A DNA stretch of 64,000 nucleotides from Baylisascaris procyonis (taxonomy: Eukaryota; Nematoda; Chromadorea; Rhabditida; Ascarididae), in the NCBI GenBank assembly GCA_037389465.1, contig JAZARR010000110.1, positions 3,167,501 through 3,231,500 on the forward strand, given 5' to 3'. The translations under genes and the position numbers were made by a program. The notes under the pieces are model-generated. The model had not been told where the DNA came from and searched no databases. It saw nothing but the letters and a program-made list of their open reading frames with translations. Of the stretch, positions 35,935 to 51,000 are shown in pieces. How positions within the stretch are numbered: the stretch's first letter is position 1; every line of letters begins with the position of its first letter.

Positions 35935-38900
35935 CTGATTCGATGGGTGATTCAATTTTTAAGCGAATTTTATACTGTTTTTTATGTTAAATATCTTTTA
36001 TCTGCACATGTATTTGTTACATTTTCCAATCTTGAATTATTCACAAAGATGCCTATTTTGTATCAGTTCTGTTTTAATCTTTTAATCTTCTCTTCACTTA
36101 AGAGCGAAATACTCCAACACTATACTTCATTGTAAGGTAGTACACATTGTCAGAGATGGAAAATAGAAATTTGTTGAATATATGATGAGGTGAATCAGCC
36201 TGAAAAGTTGGTAATCATGAATGCAAATCAAAATAGAAAAGAAGTTGGAGTCGGAAGAAAACCTCATCTATGTTATAGTCAATTATAAATTTTTAAAGAG
36301 AGGCACGTTTGCTATGAATAAATAATCTCACCATTTTTATATCGTTCTTGCTATGCGTGAATGAATAATTTCTTAGCGAGAAACTCATTTAGGAATGAAT
36401 AAAAATGCTGATTACTCATCTGAGATTGTACGGGTAAATGCTTATCAAAACGAATATTTTTGGTGCATTTTTCATCTTTAGCCAATACTTGTAAAAGAGG
36501 CAGCCCCAACACGGCCTTAGGTTTTATGTCATAATATGAATAGAAGTTATTTCATTGGAGAGGATTTTGATAGACCATCAGCTCAAAAAGACTAAGGTCA
36601 ATAATAGACGTTATGAAGTTCATGTACCCATGGTTGAGGTTCATCTGCCCCTGGTTGAGGTTTTCATTAGTTTAGAAAGCTCGACATAATAGGTAAATAA
36701 GTAAATCCATCTACGAGTAACTTCGCTATCATTTCTGTACTCCTAGCTGATGCATTCTTTTTGATATTGTTTTCAGCGCCAATCTCGCTGTTTGCTTTGA
36801 TGTTTTATATATCAGGGCGTGCCTTTCAAAGCGGAAATGATCGCTTTTTTTATCCAAAGAATTTCAAACATTTTCGATGACTTATTTCTTTATTCTTGAT
36901 TTTGTTTATCATATTTGCTGCTAATATCTTTTGAGAGATTACAATTTTCATTTTATTGACTATTATATTTTTTCCTCTCCGATTTCTTATAAATCTTTTT
37001 TTTTCTACGAGGACATACCAATTCCATTCGTATTTCTCTCCCCCCATTGTAATCTTCACTAAAATTTTCAAGACTCTCTCTCTCGCTCTATTTTGATTGC
37101 CTAGGTTCGATTTCGCAATTTAAAAGAATTTTTTAAAAATTTTTTAAAGATTTTCGCAATTATAAGGAAAATTTTGTCAGGATGACCCGAAATTGGCCAA
37201 GATAAGTGGCAGTAAGTTTGATTGACCAAATATTATGAGCCCGTCTAAAATGAATCATTTTCATGACCAAAAATTAGTCACTATCAAGAATTATGGCCAG
37301 TTTCTGTCATTATCTTATAAGACCAGAGCTTCTTCTAGGTCTCAGAACAGATGAGAAACTTTCATGCCTACATTAGCAAGACGCAGCTGAGTTGTTCACT
37401 TGTTAATATTGTTGACGCGATGACGTTATACTTCGTGGTGGTGGTGATACCTGGGCTCAGTGGGGGAAGTACCTGAGCTCTATGGTAATGTGGTGTGCTA
37501 ATAATAGTGAACTATAAATTTACATACGGGGTTACACTTCAAAGTCTTTGTCTTATTATATTTTTTACTCCCCACATATCGTTCAAACATAAATAAATCC
37601 CATCTTCCCGAAAAAATTAAACGTACAATTTATGTTGTTGCTGTATTTTTACTCATGACGAGTGAATTTTTTTTTCTCATCGAAATCAGCATTCGACCTG
37701 TGTGGAAAAATTTGCACAACTGTAATGGACCCACTTTCCTTAATGGAACATTCCTAATGGAATCGTTCGACCAAGTTTTGTTTTTAACCAACTCAAAGCG
37801 TTCTTATAGATGAGCAAGTCATATGAGTGTTTTCAGTGACTGAACTATAGGTGCTGATCACCGAAATGTTCATATCGAACAAGGAAGCGTTGAAAGAAAT
37901 ATTTAATTTTAATATTTTTTCAATTACATCAAAGAGTAAATTCGCTCATAACTTCCTCCACATATCCCTTCCCCTATATTTCGCATAGAAGACACTAATT
38001 GAAAACATTTGATGGTTTCAGCTACTGTCATTGCTTAACGTTTAGTTCTATCGATGTAAACACAGTGTGTTTTATGTTTTTTGGTAGCATCATCGCTCTA
38101 AGTGATGGTTTTGCTGGCTTTACGTTTATATGACTATATGTGAAATATCCGATGATGTGTTGCCTATGAGAATGAAGATCGATGCTATATACAAAGAGTG
38201 TCTATCAAACATGGGGGTGTATCTATATGATGACTAAGAGTACATTTTCACTGATAACAACAACCAATACATAACGCTTCTCTCCACATGACGGTTCAAT
38301 CTTTAATAGCTTCTCGATCGAATCATATTCATTCATTTCAAATGCTACTATTTATCTATTTTCAATCATTTCGATGATTACCGTTATATTTTCTTAGTAA
38401 TAACTTACATGGAGAGGCATATACATGCGTTCAATTAAATGCTTAGTAAGCATTCATCATCATAGTCACAGCTCATCGCCTAGCACTAATTCACGTTCGA
38501 CGATGCTTCTATTCAAACTATTTCCGGCAAATAAATGCTCAAAAAAGAGAGAGTAACATTCGTCGATGTGAGTTTCCTACCTGGCTGAGGATATCTCAGC
38601 GCTATCCAATGTGAATATCCATAGTTTATTACTTCCTAAAGAAATTCTAATGCTGATGAATTCAAAATGCATATGGGTCTATAGTTGATCGACGATTATT
38701 GTGCGCATTATTTTATGGTTATCACGAGAGTTTTGCGATGACGATGGTTGTGGTCATAATCGTTGGTAATAGCAACATTTTTATAGCGCTCTTTTTTCAT
38801 ATAGTTTCCTTTGTTTTATGTTACACATCTGCTTTGTCGATTGATGTACAATTTAACTCTCGCATTTACGAGTTTTATGGCTTTTCAGCATCTATTTTGA

Positions 38901-38976
38901 AACTCAGTGAAATGTCCACTTGAAATTTTCGTTAAGTTGGAAAAAGTATTTTCAAACTTACGTATTATAATTTCAG
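35935..38976. other. Upstream region of the formin gene
   Basis: No exon supported. A 21-bp imperfect tandem pair (units 36618-36638 and 36639-36659, sharing tggttgag) is present. A CT-rich tract lies at about 37074-37089. Confidence 0.4.
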
Positions 38977-39013
38977 TGTCAATTGTTTTGAGAAACACAA
39001 GAAATGAGACCAT

Positions 39014-42000
39014 ATGGAGGAGCTTGACGACGAACTCGTTGAGGATATCCGGCGCTGTCCGGAGAAATTTTTTCCTCAATTTCTATTTGGTAAGCTAGAA
39101 TTGCACACTTTTTAAACACTATTTTCCTCTTGTTTTCTATTAAACCTCTGGTGAAGTAATAGAAAATGCTGGACATAATAATTCTAAATTCAAGATATTC
39201 CTTTCTCATATATATATATATATATATGCTGCCTTTTTTAATTAGACTATTTGTTCGAATATTTCGGCGAGAAAATACTTCAAATTTTTTGTTTCTTAAT
39301 GCACATCATTGATTTAGAGAATTTTCAAATCACAATGATTAGTAGCCTTAACATCGTGGTCTGCTGCCGATTCTCAATGAACTCAACCTATGACGTCATT
39401 CAAAATCGTTTATCCAAAAATTCCACTCGTCTATTGTTTTGAAAATTTTGCTATGCGAGATTGTCGTTGTTGCGCTTGTGATGGCCTTTAAAGAGCGTGA
39501 AAGTTTCGTTCATCTATACTTATTTATCAGTGCGTTGATCACCGCATTCTTCCGGGTGGTGCAATTTCGTTGTGCCTTCATGTCAGCGTTGATTTATTGT
39601 CCAATTATTCATTGAAATTCTTCGAATGCGCTAATTTGAGAGAAATATTCACCGATTGAATGCAGATAAAATTTTACTTTTATTCTCTTATCAATTTACG
39701 TGATCGAAGTGATTTCGGTTAAAATAAAAAAATCTCGATCTTTTTTTGCTGCAAAGATCTATGTGATGTAATGGATTACCATGCATAAAATGTGTCTCCA
39801 CATGTCTTCTAGCGCTATCTTATCTGGTACTGGTAAAAACGGGAAGGCTTTAGGGAAGGGGAAGGGGATTACGTTTACTGTTGCTCAATATAGTGCAATG
39901 AAAATGATACGAAGCTGTCGTTAGATGTTACTATTATTTAAATATCGACCTCAGAATCGTAATAGTGAAGAGCCGAGTAATATCGCATTGAAAAGTAGCT
40001 TCATTTGAGATAATATTTATGAGAAATGACGTCATTTAAAATAATATTTATGGGGAATGACGTCATTATAAAGTAATGATTCCCTTAAAAGCAAACAACG
40101 GAAACAGTTTAATTTATCACCGTTATCGTAATAAACCAATTTCAAAATAATCTTTTAGAGCATCTAATGCGATAAGCTTAATATGTTTGTGGACTAGCTA
40201 AGCAAATCGGCGTTCCTGGTGCCACCTCAAAAATTTCCTGGTTAATGCGGCTTCATCTCTTTACTTTACTGTTCCTTTTACCGTTAGCAAACTGTTTGAA
40301 TATCGGCTATTCGACTATATCCAGCTGTTTCATGCATTTATCAAAAAACATTGTCTTATTTTTAACTGACTTCAGAGATTATCATAAGACCAAAATTGTG
40401 AAAATTCGACCGGAAGTTGATTTGTTCGAATCTAGCAATTTGTTCCGCATATTTTGAATTTTAAATTTAAATATTGTTTGAGTAATCATAATTTTCATGT
40501 AGTTAACAGTAGCAATGAAAGGCATATATATTATTCATATTATACTCTTATCATCGGTGTTCTTTACTAGTAATTAAAGATACATGAAGTAAGGAATAAT
40601 TTTTCATAGCCGAGTTAATATTTTAAATGTTTTTTTTCTGTTTTTGTTCATAAATCAAATTAAATCGAATTTCCTACGAATACGGATGATTCATTCATCT
40701 GTAATGAGCTGTAATCGTTTAATGGATTCTACGCGTAACGAGAAAAATGGAGCAGAAAATAAAAGAATGAACTAAATGTGGCTGCTACTCTAAGAGGGGA
40801 TTGATCAGCGGCTGTGCAAAAGAGCAACATACGTCTCAAATTGTTTATGGGCGGCTAGCGATTGAATGATGTTCAAAAAAACACAACGCTGTGCTTTTTG
40901 CCTCGCAGTTCGATAGAACGTTGAGTGCGTGCGGCACATTGTCGCCTACTCTTACTTCCATTAAGGGATCAATAGCAGCTCACCATTTTCATAGCTTTAA
41001 TGTTTTACTTCTGATAGTGAGAGGTTTTTTGCTAATCAAACAACTGCATATTAATCGGAGCCTCCATTTACCGACAGATAAACTGCCGATAAATTCATAC
41101 TCCATATTCGAGAACGACTGTCCATATCACAGTAGTGCAACCGAAAATTCACTGAAGAGGAAAGAAAGGGCTGGTCGTTGAGGGTTCGTATTGAAGCGTC
41201 ACGCTCGCATACTAACAATTAATCATTGAAAGTTTTTTATTGATATAATGAGTTTCATAACGCAATTCGATTGTCAAAATTCAAGCACATTTTCAATCTT
41301 AAACATCGCAAAATGATAGCCACCTAGAAGATAACTGAGGCTGATAGCTGTTGAGTTTCTGAAACTTTGAAGTTTCATCCAACTCTGTCAACTGATCTTT
41401 TATTCGTATAATAGGCGATTTTTATGCAATAAAAACTCATAAATAAATAATTAACCACTAATTTCATATATTTACATACATATTTGATTTTTGAATCAAT
41501 TGCTGCAGAGTCATTGAGTTATACGGATACAGGTGCAAATCAAAAGAGAAAAGAAAGTATACGATGAAAAATGAATGAAAATCTAACCGCTTGTGAAATT
41601 CTGGCAAAAAAAAAAGTCTAAAATCTTTTACTTAGTTTTTTCTCAGAAAATGCTGATCACTTGAAAATCTATATGAGGCATGCGAACCTTATTGATGAAA
41701 TTTGACAGGACTTCTTAAAAATTTTCAGACAAAAGAGAAGAAATCAGAGAGCGCTATAAAGGTGAGAAAACCCCACTAAATTTAGCCATAGTTCACATTT
41801 TCGTTGAATGATCTCTTGATTTTTTTCGTCTTTTTTTTTCATTATATGAGAAAATTGCTTCTTTCACAAACGTTTGCAATTTGTCCTATTCCATTGTTGC
41901 ACTGCGATTTTTGCATTTATACTCATAAGAAATGTGATCGATTTTTTTTTTCAACTTTTATAAAAAAACGAAAAAAACAGAAAAACATTGTGATAGTATT

Positions 42001-45000
42001 TAAAACGTGAAAAGATCAAAAATTAGTTTTCGTCACAGTGGCAACGATCCAAAATTTTTATCATTCATTGTTGTTTTTAAAGCACACTATAGTACTACTT
42101 AAAATACAGTAAACTGTATTGTGGTATTAGTTAACCTTATAATTTAGTTCACCGACTTCATTCGGACGATGTTTAACCAACCGGCTGCAATAATTGTGGA
42201 ATTTAGAAATTTTTTAGCAGCAAATTCATGAAAGCGTTGTTTAGCACGTGCTGTTGAATGAATGTTTCCAAAAATTATCAAGCATTCTGTAGAAAATTGA
42301 TCAAAATAAACCTAACCAAAGCTTTTTCATCATTTCTCACGTTTTGAATCAATCGCAATCTAACAGCATTTGAAGAACAGACGAGAATAATTTATTCAAA
42401 TACATAAGTCCTGTAACCTTTGACGATTATTATTTTGAAAAGTTTATTTGAACGCAGGAAGCTAAAAAAAACGCAATACAAATATGGAAATTTAGTTAGT
42501 GAGTCTCAAATTTCAGGTGCGGACACACTTAGCACAGTGGAGCTTCTGAATCGGCTCATACTCACTGAGAATGGCTATGATGTGGTCATTGATTGCCTCT
42601 CTTGTTGGCAGGTTTCTTATTCATCTTTTTTCATCATATTCGTCTCATTTCATTGAAAAAAAAAAACATTCTACCTGAGAAAGAAGCTTGAGAGTTTGTG
42701 GAATCATTACTAATTGGAAGGAATACTAACAGTGGAAAGGAATTTATTATTTCGAGCTATAAAGACTACAAAAGGCGATCAAATTTATGTCTATAGCCTA
42801 GTTGTTTTCTTTTGGAAGTTTTATCTAAAAAGGTTGCAGATTGTAGTATTTACAACCTTATTTCATGTTGTAATGCTATGTCTTTAGTGGAACATTGATT
42901 CGGGACAAGTGGAAGCGATATGAAGAGACCTTCATTCGTAATGAATCGTCTGTTGACTGAAATAAATAAATAAATAAAATAGTTTAAAATAATTGCAATC
43001 ATTTGTGGTTTATTCCTAATGAGTGCTAACCCCCATTTATCAGTTATTTCTTTATTGATGTAATTATAAAATTTGCATAATGTAATTACTATTCGATTCA
43101 TGTGCAGAATTGTTTTTTAAAAAAATGTGCGATTTCTGAAATTGCCCTCTATTGTTTGCTCTATTTTTTTCTTTTAGTCCTATCAGAACGATCTCGCAAG
43201 GTCAATATCGACATATTTTCAAACTGCCTTTTTTGGAGGGCACATGAGTCTCTCCTCTTCAAAAAATTGTGCCATTTAATCGAATCGAATAATAAATATT
43301 GATTGAAATTTCCAAATATTTAAATAATCAATGGGTTTTTTGAAGGTGAAAAATTACAATAATGCATGTTTCCTGCTTGTGAAGAAAAAATTTTCTTGTG
43401 GAAATTGAATTTCTTTTGAATCCTCAAGTATAACTTTTTGATATTTAAATAAAAATTAAATAAAATTTTCATGCAGCCGAATTATTTATTGAATGCTGAA
43501 TAAGAATATTTTATATCTCAAAATAATCTTTTTAGGATATAATTGGAGCAAATCTTTGCTTAGAGCCGGTAGCTAGTGAATTGCTTCATTCGGAGGAATC
43601 TTCAGTGCAATTGGCAAGCCTCTCACTTATCAATCAACTATTGCTACATTCACCAAATCCTGTCGCAAAAATTCGCATACATCATGAACTAAAAGGTAAA
43701 CAAGTGTTTGTTTGTTTTAATTAATTGTATTACTTATAGTGATTTGGTTACGGTCCATTCTCTTGCCTGACAAGCTTAATATTTTCTGTCGGCATATTGT
43801 ATCATAAATTCGACAGGAAATATCGGCCCGTGAGAGATCCCATAAAGCAGAGGCTATTTTTGCATAAAACAAGAGCGATTATGCCTCTGACACAAAAAGC
43901 ATGAAATCCATCAAACTTAAGTCGTTTTTAATTTCTTCGCAAAAATCTTGCACAGTGTTATCCTTGCTTATGCCCATTTCCAGGATGCTTCACTTTGCGC
44001 CCTGCTTAGACATCAGACGCATGTGAATGCCTAGTGTATATAGTGCATATTTGAATCAGAGATGGGGTCTTTTTTGAACCGCTCGTTGATGATGTCTGTC
44101 GATCGTTGAATCGTTGGATCTTTTGATATCAGAAAATATAATTAAATAATATTATTCCATAAAATTGTGATTTTACGGCCACATAGATTAATATTAGTAT
44201 GCACTTGAAATGCATGCAATTTATGCAATATTGGGCGTAAGTGCAGCTGCGTGTAAAGAAAGGTAAACATTGACACATCCGTTAGCACAAATAGTGATTG
44301 CTTTATTTATGCTTCTCATAATGTGATATCGCGTTTTTCACTTCCCTTTTTGCTAACATCGAAAGCACTTAGCAATGCTTTGTCCTTTTGCATTCATATA
44401 AGGGAGCAGCCTTAGAGGGAAATATCTAACGACTTTTCACATTGATTACGGTTGTCTGGCAATGTCTGGGGACCTTCTTGTGTAGAATTCGATCGTCGAG
44501 GGCAGAAGGAGAGTGGATTTTGAAGCTTTTTCGTAGAGTACGGTTATCTGAGTTGTCAGGTAGCTATTGCTATTATTGTTGAATATATATATGGAGCAGT
44601 TGTTGAAATGGCATCACGTGTGCATAGTAAAGTGGTAAAAATTGTTTGGCTGGCGGTGATAAAATAAGAATGGAAAGAAATGGGATTTGAACGAGAAGAG
44701 GATAAATTTGCCAAAAAATTTTCTCTCTTCGAAGAATTAGCTAAGCAATGGAATCATTAAAATATAGTACCATCAAAGATTAAAAAATGCTTTCAAGTGT
44801 AAGCAAACATCATTTCATATGGTCTAATTCGTGGGAGTTGGACTCGTCATCTTGTTGATAAATATAGTACACTTGTGAATAATGCCTCTGTTGCTTTTTT
44901 TTTCTTTGTTTGAGGCGCTTCATTTGGAAATGTTTTCCCATGGTAACGTTACATTTGCATTAGTAAATTGCCATAATGTGGCATTTAAGCATACGCAAAA

Positions 45001-48000
45001 CAATCTGATATTCATTTATTTTTACTTCATTCCGAATTTTTTAAGTGCGAAATTATTTTGAATATCAAGGATACATCCCCATATAATGGGTGCACCAATC
45101 GCTCTAATATTATATAGATCGTGATCTATCAAGGACAATCTCACAATGACTATTTCCACTCAGAAAGAACGTATGAAACGATATTTTTCTTACTTGATCG
45201 AGGAGAACCCTTTAATTAAAGACGATTAAGATTATTCGCGAATTCATTGATAAAAATGTGATATTTAGGATTGATATTCTTTGATTGATTGATTAGAGTT
45301 TCTTCATGAGATGTGATGTGATCGGGTAAAATTTCGATTTTAATTGTAGCTTTAGAGCTTTATGGCTTTAGAGCCTAAACACTCAAATTTCTATTGATTA
45401 TTCGCAATTGGAGGTGAGATTACCTAAGCCTATAATTTCATAAAGGATTTGTTTCAACTCAAATACTGTTATAATAAATGCATATTAATTTTAGGTGTTA
45501 TCATAACATGCGTATTATACATGTTATGCATAATCATAATATCATAGCACAATATATATGCATAAAGGTCATATAAACATTTGATAGCCAACCTTCACAC
45601 TACCATACAATTTCACCTAAGTAGACGTGGGAACAACCTGAAGAAAGATTCTTTCTTAATGAATGCTTTATTTATTAGAGTAAACAAAATAAATAAATAT
45701 ATATATATATATATGTCATAATAAAACAAGAATGAACATCAATAATTCTGCATGTTAAAAAATCTCTAGCATTAATTCATATCAAAGAAAACGATCAATT
45801 AGAATGCATGATGGGTTGCAATATAGGAGTGTGCTATATGTAAATATTCACGTTGATTTATGCAAATTACACCCGCTATGTTGCACATCTGTTGCGTATA
45901 TGCGTAATGTGCGTACAGACGCCAGAAGACAACTGCATTATTTGCACTCACTAAGGACGCCGCCTATGGTCACTGGAAACCTTGAAAAGATTAATTAACT
46001 TATCGCACGATATATTTGATGAATTTGATTTTATATAGAATATTAGCCGCTACATTGTGGGCCCTATATGCTCATCTTTTTCGAAGCAAAAAGGGGGCAG
46101 CAATGAATTGTGTGAAACAGAAAGGAGAAAGCAAAAAAATGAAGAGGGAGGGGAGGAAGTGGCTTGAGGGAATAAGGCCACAAGTGTCATCACCTTAAAA
46201 ATTATTCCATGATCGTTGAAAAACATTGATCGAAAAGCAAAAATGTTAGGTTTTATGGAAGCATAATCATTCAATTTATGAATAATCGTCTGAGTAAGCA
46301 TTTTTATGCAGTGAACTAAAAGAACGTTTCGGCTTCTCTTAGGAGCATTTGTCAGTGAAAAGTTTTTTTGCATCTTATCTTTTCGTATAATTTTAAGAGG
46401 TATAAAAATGTAAGCCGAAAATAAACAAATATGGCGATTTTTTTTATTCTTTTCATTTGTTCATTTTCATAGTTAAAGAAGAGGGCTATTAAAATTCATT
46501 AATGTAATACCTTTTTTCAGCTTTTACTAGCATTATATTTTCATAAGCATTAGTAAGTTTTCGAGTGAAATTATCGCTATGGTATATCTACTTTTATAAT
46601 GCTATTCTATCGCTTATGACTATGTGGGTGGTACAACATAAGTGCAATTAATAAATGAATACAAATATTTATGGTCACTTCATCTATAATATTTGGGCGT
46701 TGATCACAAAGAGCTAGAATCCTTGCAGATTTCCTTACGGGTCAACAGTATTCCTCTATAAAATCTCTAAATTACTTTTCCTGCTGCATGGGCCAAAATG
46801 GGCCTAAAAGAAGGTATAATTCAGCCCAATGCAGTTCCTATGTCTAATAGAAACTGCTGTTCCTTTAGCTGAGTGACCAAAACTAGTCTGAGACTGATCT
46901 AGAATTTTTCTCAGTGAATCTGATCAGATCGAAGTGTATAGACCGTTAAACATGATGATTTCCGAAAATTTTTCACTTGAACATTTCCGCCTATATCAAA
47001 ATTTTTATTCTATATAAGTGTTGAAGTAATCAATTAATATACTGTTAAATGTGTTAGTAAGTTATTATCATCCGTCATTAATGAATAGTTCGCATTTCCT
47101 CTTCGCAGATATTCGTCAGCAATTTCGCACTTTTTTTCCGTAATCATTTAAAAACTCAATAAAATCACTACAAATTATGATTAATTTTATTGACATTTAT
47201 ATAATCGATTATTCAAATGATTCGAGAATAACGCATAGATATGGAAATTATTTGAGGAAAATTGACTGAGGTTTTCTTTGATGTGACAGAATCAATTAAA
47301 GAGGAAATTATTGGCTCTTTTACGTTTGAAGTGACCGCCGATTGGTTTTTCTTAAATATTTCGTTTTGCTTAACTGACCGACCGGAAATCATTCACCTCT
47401 GATCATATAGATTGCATTAGTCGTTAGCAATTTTCGAGCATAAGACGGATGTTATTGAAAGAACTTTACGACCGACTCCACAAAATTTTTTTTTTTTTTG
47501 AGATGATAGCAATTCTTTATTCTTCGAAATTTTATATCTTCTCAAATATTTTCATCAAAATTTGGCAATGGGCGTAATTTTTTTTTTCCAATAAGTGTCT
47601 TTTCAAACACTAAGAAATCCGTTATAAATAACCATTAGTATTTGACAATTTGAGGCAATTCTAGTAGTATAATAGTTCCCACATATCCATCTTTGATCAT
47701 CGACCAATGACGATGCATCCGCTGATCAAATCGAGTGGATTAGACGATAAATCCGGTTTATTCGATTAGTCACATATTTTACGTGATGCTTTCATTGTAT
47801 ATCTTCAGTTCAGTTGAATTTTCAGTTTTAATACGTTCAAATTATTTCGATGTTTTCCAGTTGCTCATGGAAATGGAATAATTCGATGAGTCGAAGTAGA
47901 ACGGGGCGGAGTGGGGGCAAGGGAAGGGGGATGGGAGAGACTGATGGGTGTAGGCTTATCTTTTGTTTCTATCAATGACAGTTCCTATGACTACACGAAT

Positions 48001-51000
48001 CAATCATTGTGCCGCCTGCTTAATAGGTTCGCTGAAAAGGTGGTAACAAAGAAATTGTTCCATAGTGGGCTCAACGCTACGATTTTTGCTTTTTAGTTTC
48101 ATTGTTCTTTATCTCTCTTTTGTGTCGTTTCGAATTCTTCATTGCTATAGCACCGTTGAGCTTTGATGGCAACAATCTACTCTCTCAGAATCCTCAAAGA
48201 TAACAGCTACCCGAGCTGGATTTATTTCTCCTAACCTCCTCGGACCAACCTATAACTTACCCAAATGGCAACCTAATTACCTGGAAATGCCTAACAAGTG
48301 AAACTAACATCAACTGATTCTTAATTTTCCCATATATCTCATATTTTGCTGACGTCGTTGTTGTCCTAACGTTAAACCATATAACACATCACATTTGTTA
48401 TATAGGGCATATAAAATGTGGATGTTTATAAGGCACAAAAGATGTGCATCTTTGACATGAATCATTCGGCATCGAAACAAAATGCGTTCAAGAAATCAGT
48501 TTCGAATCAATAGACAGAGATGCAAGTAACCGAAGTAAGGCTCAATGAGAGAGAGAGAGAGAGGTGAGGATAGGGTGATAAAAGAGAAAGCCATATTTCT
48601 TTGAAATATTTTAGAAAGATAATATTAAAATTTGTAAATATTTAGTTGATAGATGATAAATTAAGCTCATCTTCTAGGAAAATCCATTTATTATTTGCAT
48701 GTTGAACTTTCTATACTAAATATTTCTAAACCTATCTGTATTTCAGAGCTTCATATTGATGTCCGAATTGAACAACTAAGGTGAGTGAAGCATTTCACAT
48801 TTCTAATTTGATGCCAATTTCATTCATATAAACTTTTAAAGTTCAAACGAAATTTTCAATAAAAACCTTTTTAATCGAATTAATTATATTTAATAATCGA
48901 AATTTTTACCATTGTGCTTTATTAATTTCTACCTTTCATCCAAACCTTACTCCTTGCTATTGTGTTTATTATTTATATTAAACCTTCTAAAAAAATTACA
49001 AGAAATCAGTTGGAATTTTATATCTGCATATGCGATCAGCGTTGCCATTCGATTGCAGAACACCGTTCTTTTAGCTGCTACGTTTTATTTGCTACGCCCA
49101 CTTTGCAAGGCAATGTTGTGGCTTAACGCGTTTCTTAGCTGTCTTCACATCGTTCATTCCATCATCGCCTTTATGGAATTTCATCTTTTTACATTAATAT
49201 TTTAGTTGATTTATTAGATGTCCAAATAAATGTTCACAAATTCACAAGTTTTTTGGCTAAAATATTCTAATTACAATAAAACGATGGAAATAATCTTAAA
49301 TTTTTACTAAATAATCGGAAATTATTTTCTTTTTTTTTGAAAAAGTTTTGCAGAAATATCAAATAATTTTCTTAGGTTTTTTTTTCTAAGCATTTATCAA
49401 GATGTCGTTATTCATCTCGAACATTTCCCCTGAATTCACTAATTGTTAAGGAAAAGAAACAATTGATTAATTAATTGAAATTAACTAAAATGTCCATTCC
49501 TATTTCTGCGAACAATTTGAATAGTAACCATCTTTCTTTTCCTAATTTTGAATGCTTTCTCCAATTGAATTCGTGAGAAAATTTAAGTAAAATTTGCTTG
49601 TTCACTCCTCTTATAAGTCATCTCATTCAATAAAAATAATTAAAAGTTCTAAGGTTGAATTTGTGTATATTGTAATCTTTTTCTATCTATTCTCACTATT
49701 TTTGCTCACAGACAGGGTGAGACATTTGCATATGAAATTCTACGATCATCGCCATTCTAATGTTGAGAGAACCGTTGTATGAGGTGTTAACGAGTTAAAA
49801 TATTAGACTTTATTTTGAGGCCCAAGTCCCCTACTTGGGTTAAACTAAGGGTTTAAGGTTCTCGAAGTTAGGCCTTATTTTGTTTATAGACGCAGAAAAA
49901 CTCTATAAAGCATTACATTGTTCGTCCTTTATTGATACTTTATTGCATTTTCCTGTTGTTGATCTAGAACAGGAAGTTTTTCACCGTAGTTTTTCAAGTG
50001 AAGACCTTTTCCATTCTTGGACATGTTTAATCATTTGAACAACAAATTTTCCCTCTATTCGTTTCACAAATTTTCTATATTTCTTATGTAATTTTCACAA
50101 TTGTATCGATTTTTTTCCGAATATTTTCCAGTAATTAATCAAAAAAAATTTACTAAGTATTTCTGAAATGCAAATTAGCTGTACCTTATAGAATCTATAA
50201 TGTTTTCACCTTAAAACAGTTTGTATATTCGGAAATAAATGAAAACTTTATAGAGAAATTTTAATGGCTTTTTTGATTAGACAATAATCATCAAACATTT
50301 CAGAGAGCACGTTTTTTTCTGTGAATCATCTCTCCATCAAAATAATCTTCTCTGAAAAGAATATTCATGAAAATGTCAAGCTGAAATATTGAGATTATAA
50401 AATTAGAGAAAATTCTTCGATGAAAATTTAATACTTACGAATTATTCAATTGCTAGCATATTTGGATAAGTTCCTTACCTGGTCTATCGAAATATTTGAA
50501 ACTTACCTGGCTAGGTTAATATATTTGGATTATTTGTATGGGAAATAATTAGGTACATTGGCATGAGGAAAACATTTGATAAGGCGAAAATTCTTTATCT
50601 CTATCGCTATCGTATCCGAAACGCCTGTTCTATGTTAGGAAAGAAGTCGATTTTTTAAAGACATATTTAGGCGTTGAAATATTTGAAGGATTTCAAAACA
50701 AGCCGACGCATTGGGACGTCAGATTGGAGAGCAAATTGATTTGTGGCATTCGGAGCGTGTGCAAAACTGTGAAACTCACTCCAGAGGTTTGCCACTATTA
50801 TCAACGAATGCCCCAACTTTATGTCATTGTTCCGATGCTTATTTTTCAAAAGTGAATAAAATTTTGATGCCGGAAATACTTTTCTTTTTTCCTATACCCC
50901 CTTCTTTTTTTTTACCTCTCTTCTCAATTGTTTCGAAATTAACAGGTCTAAGAGTGTAATTTTTAGCTTTTTTTTCTCTTCTTGCATGCAAAACCTTGGA

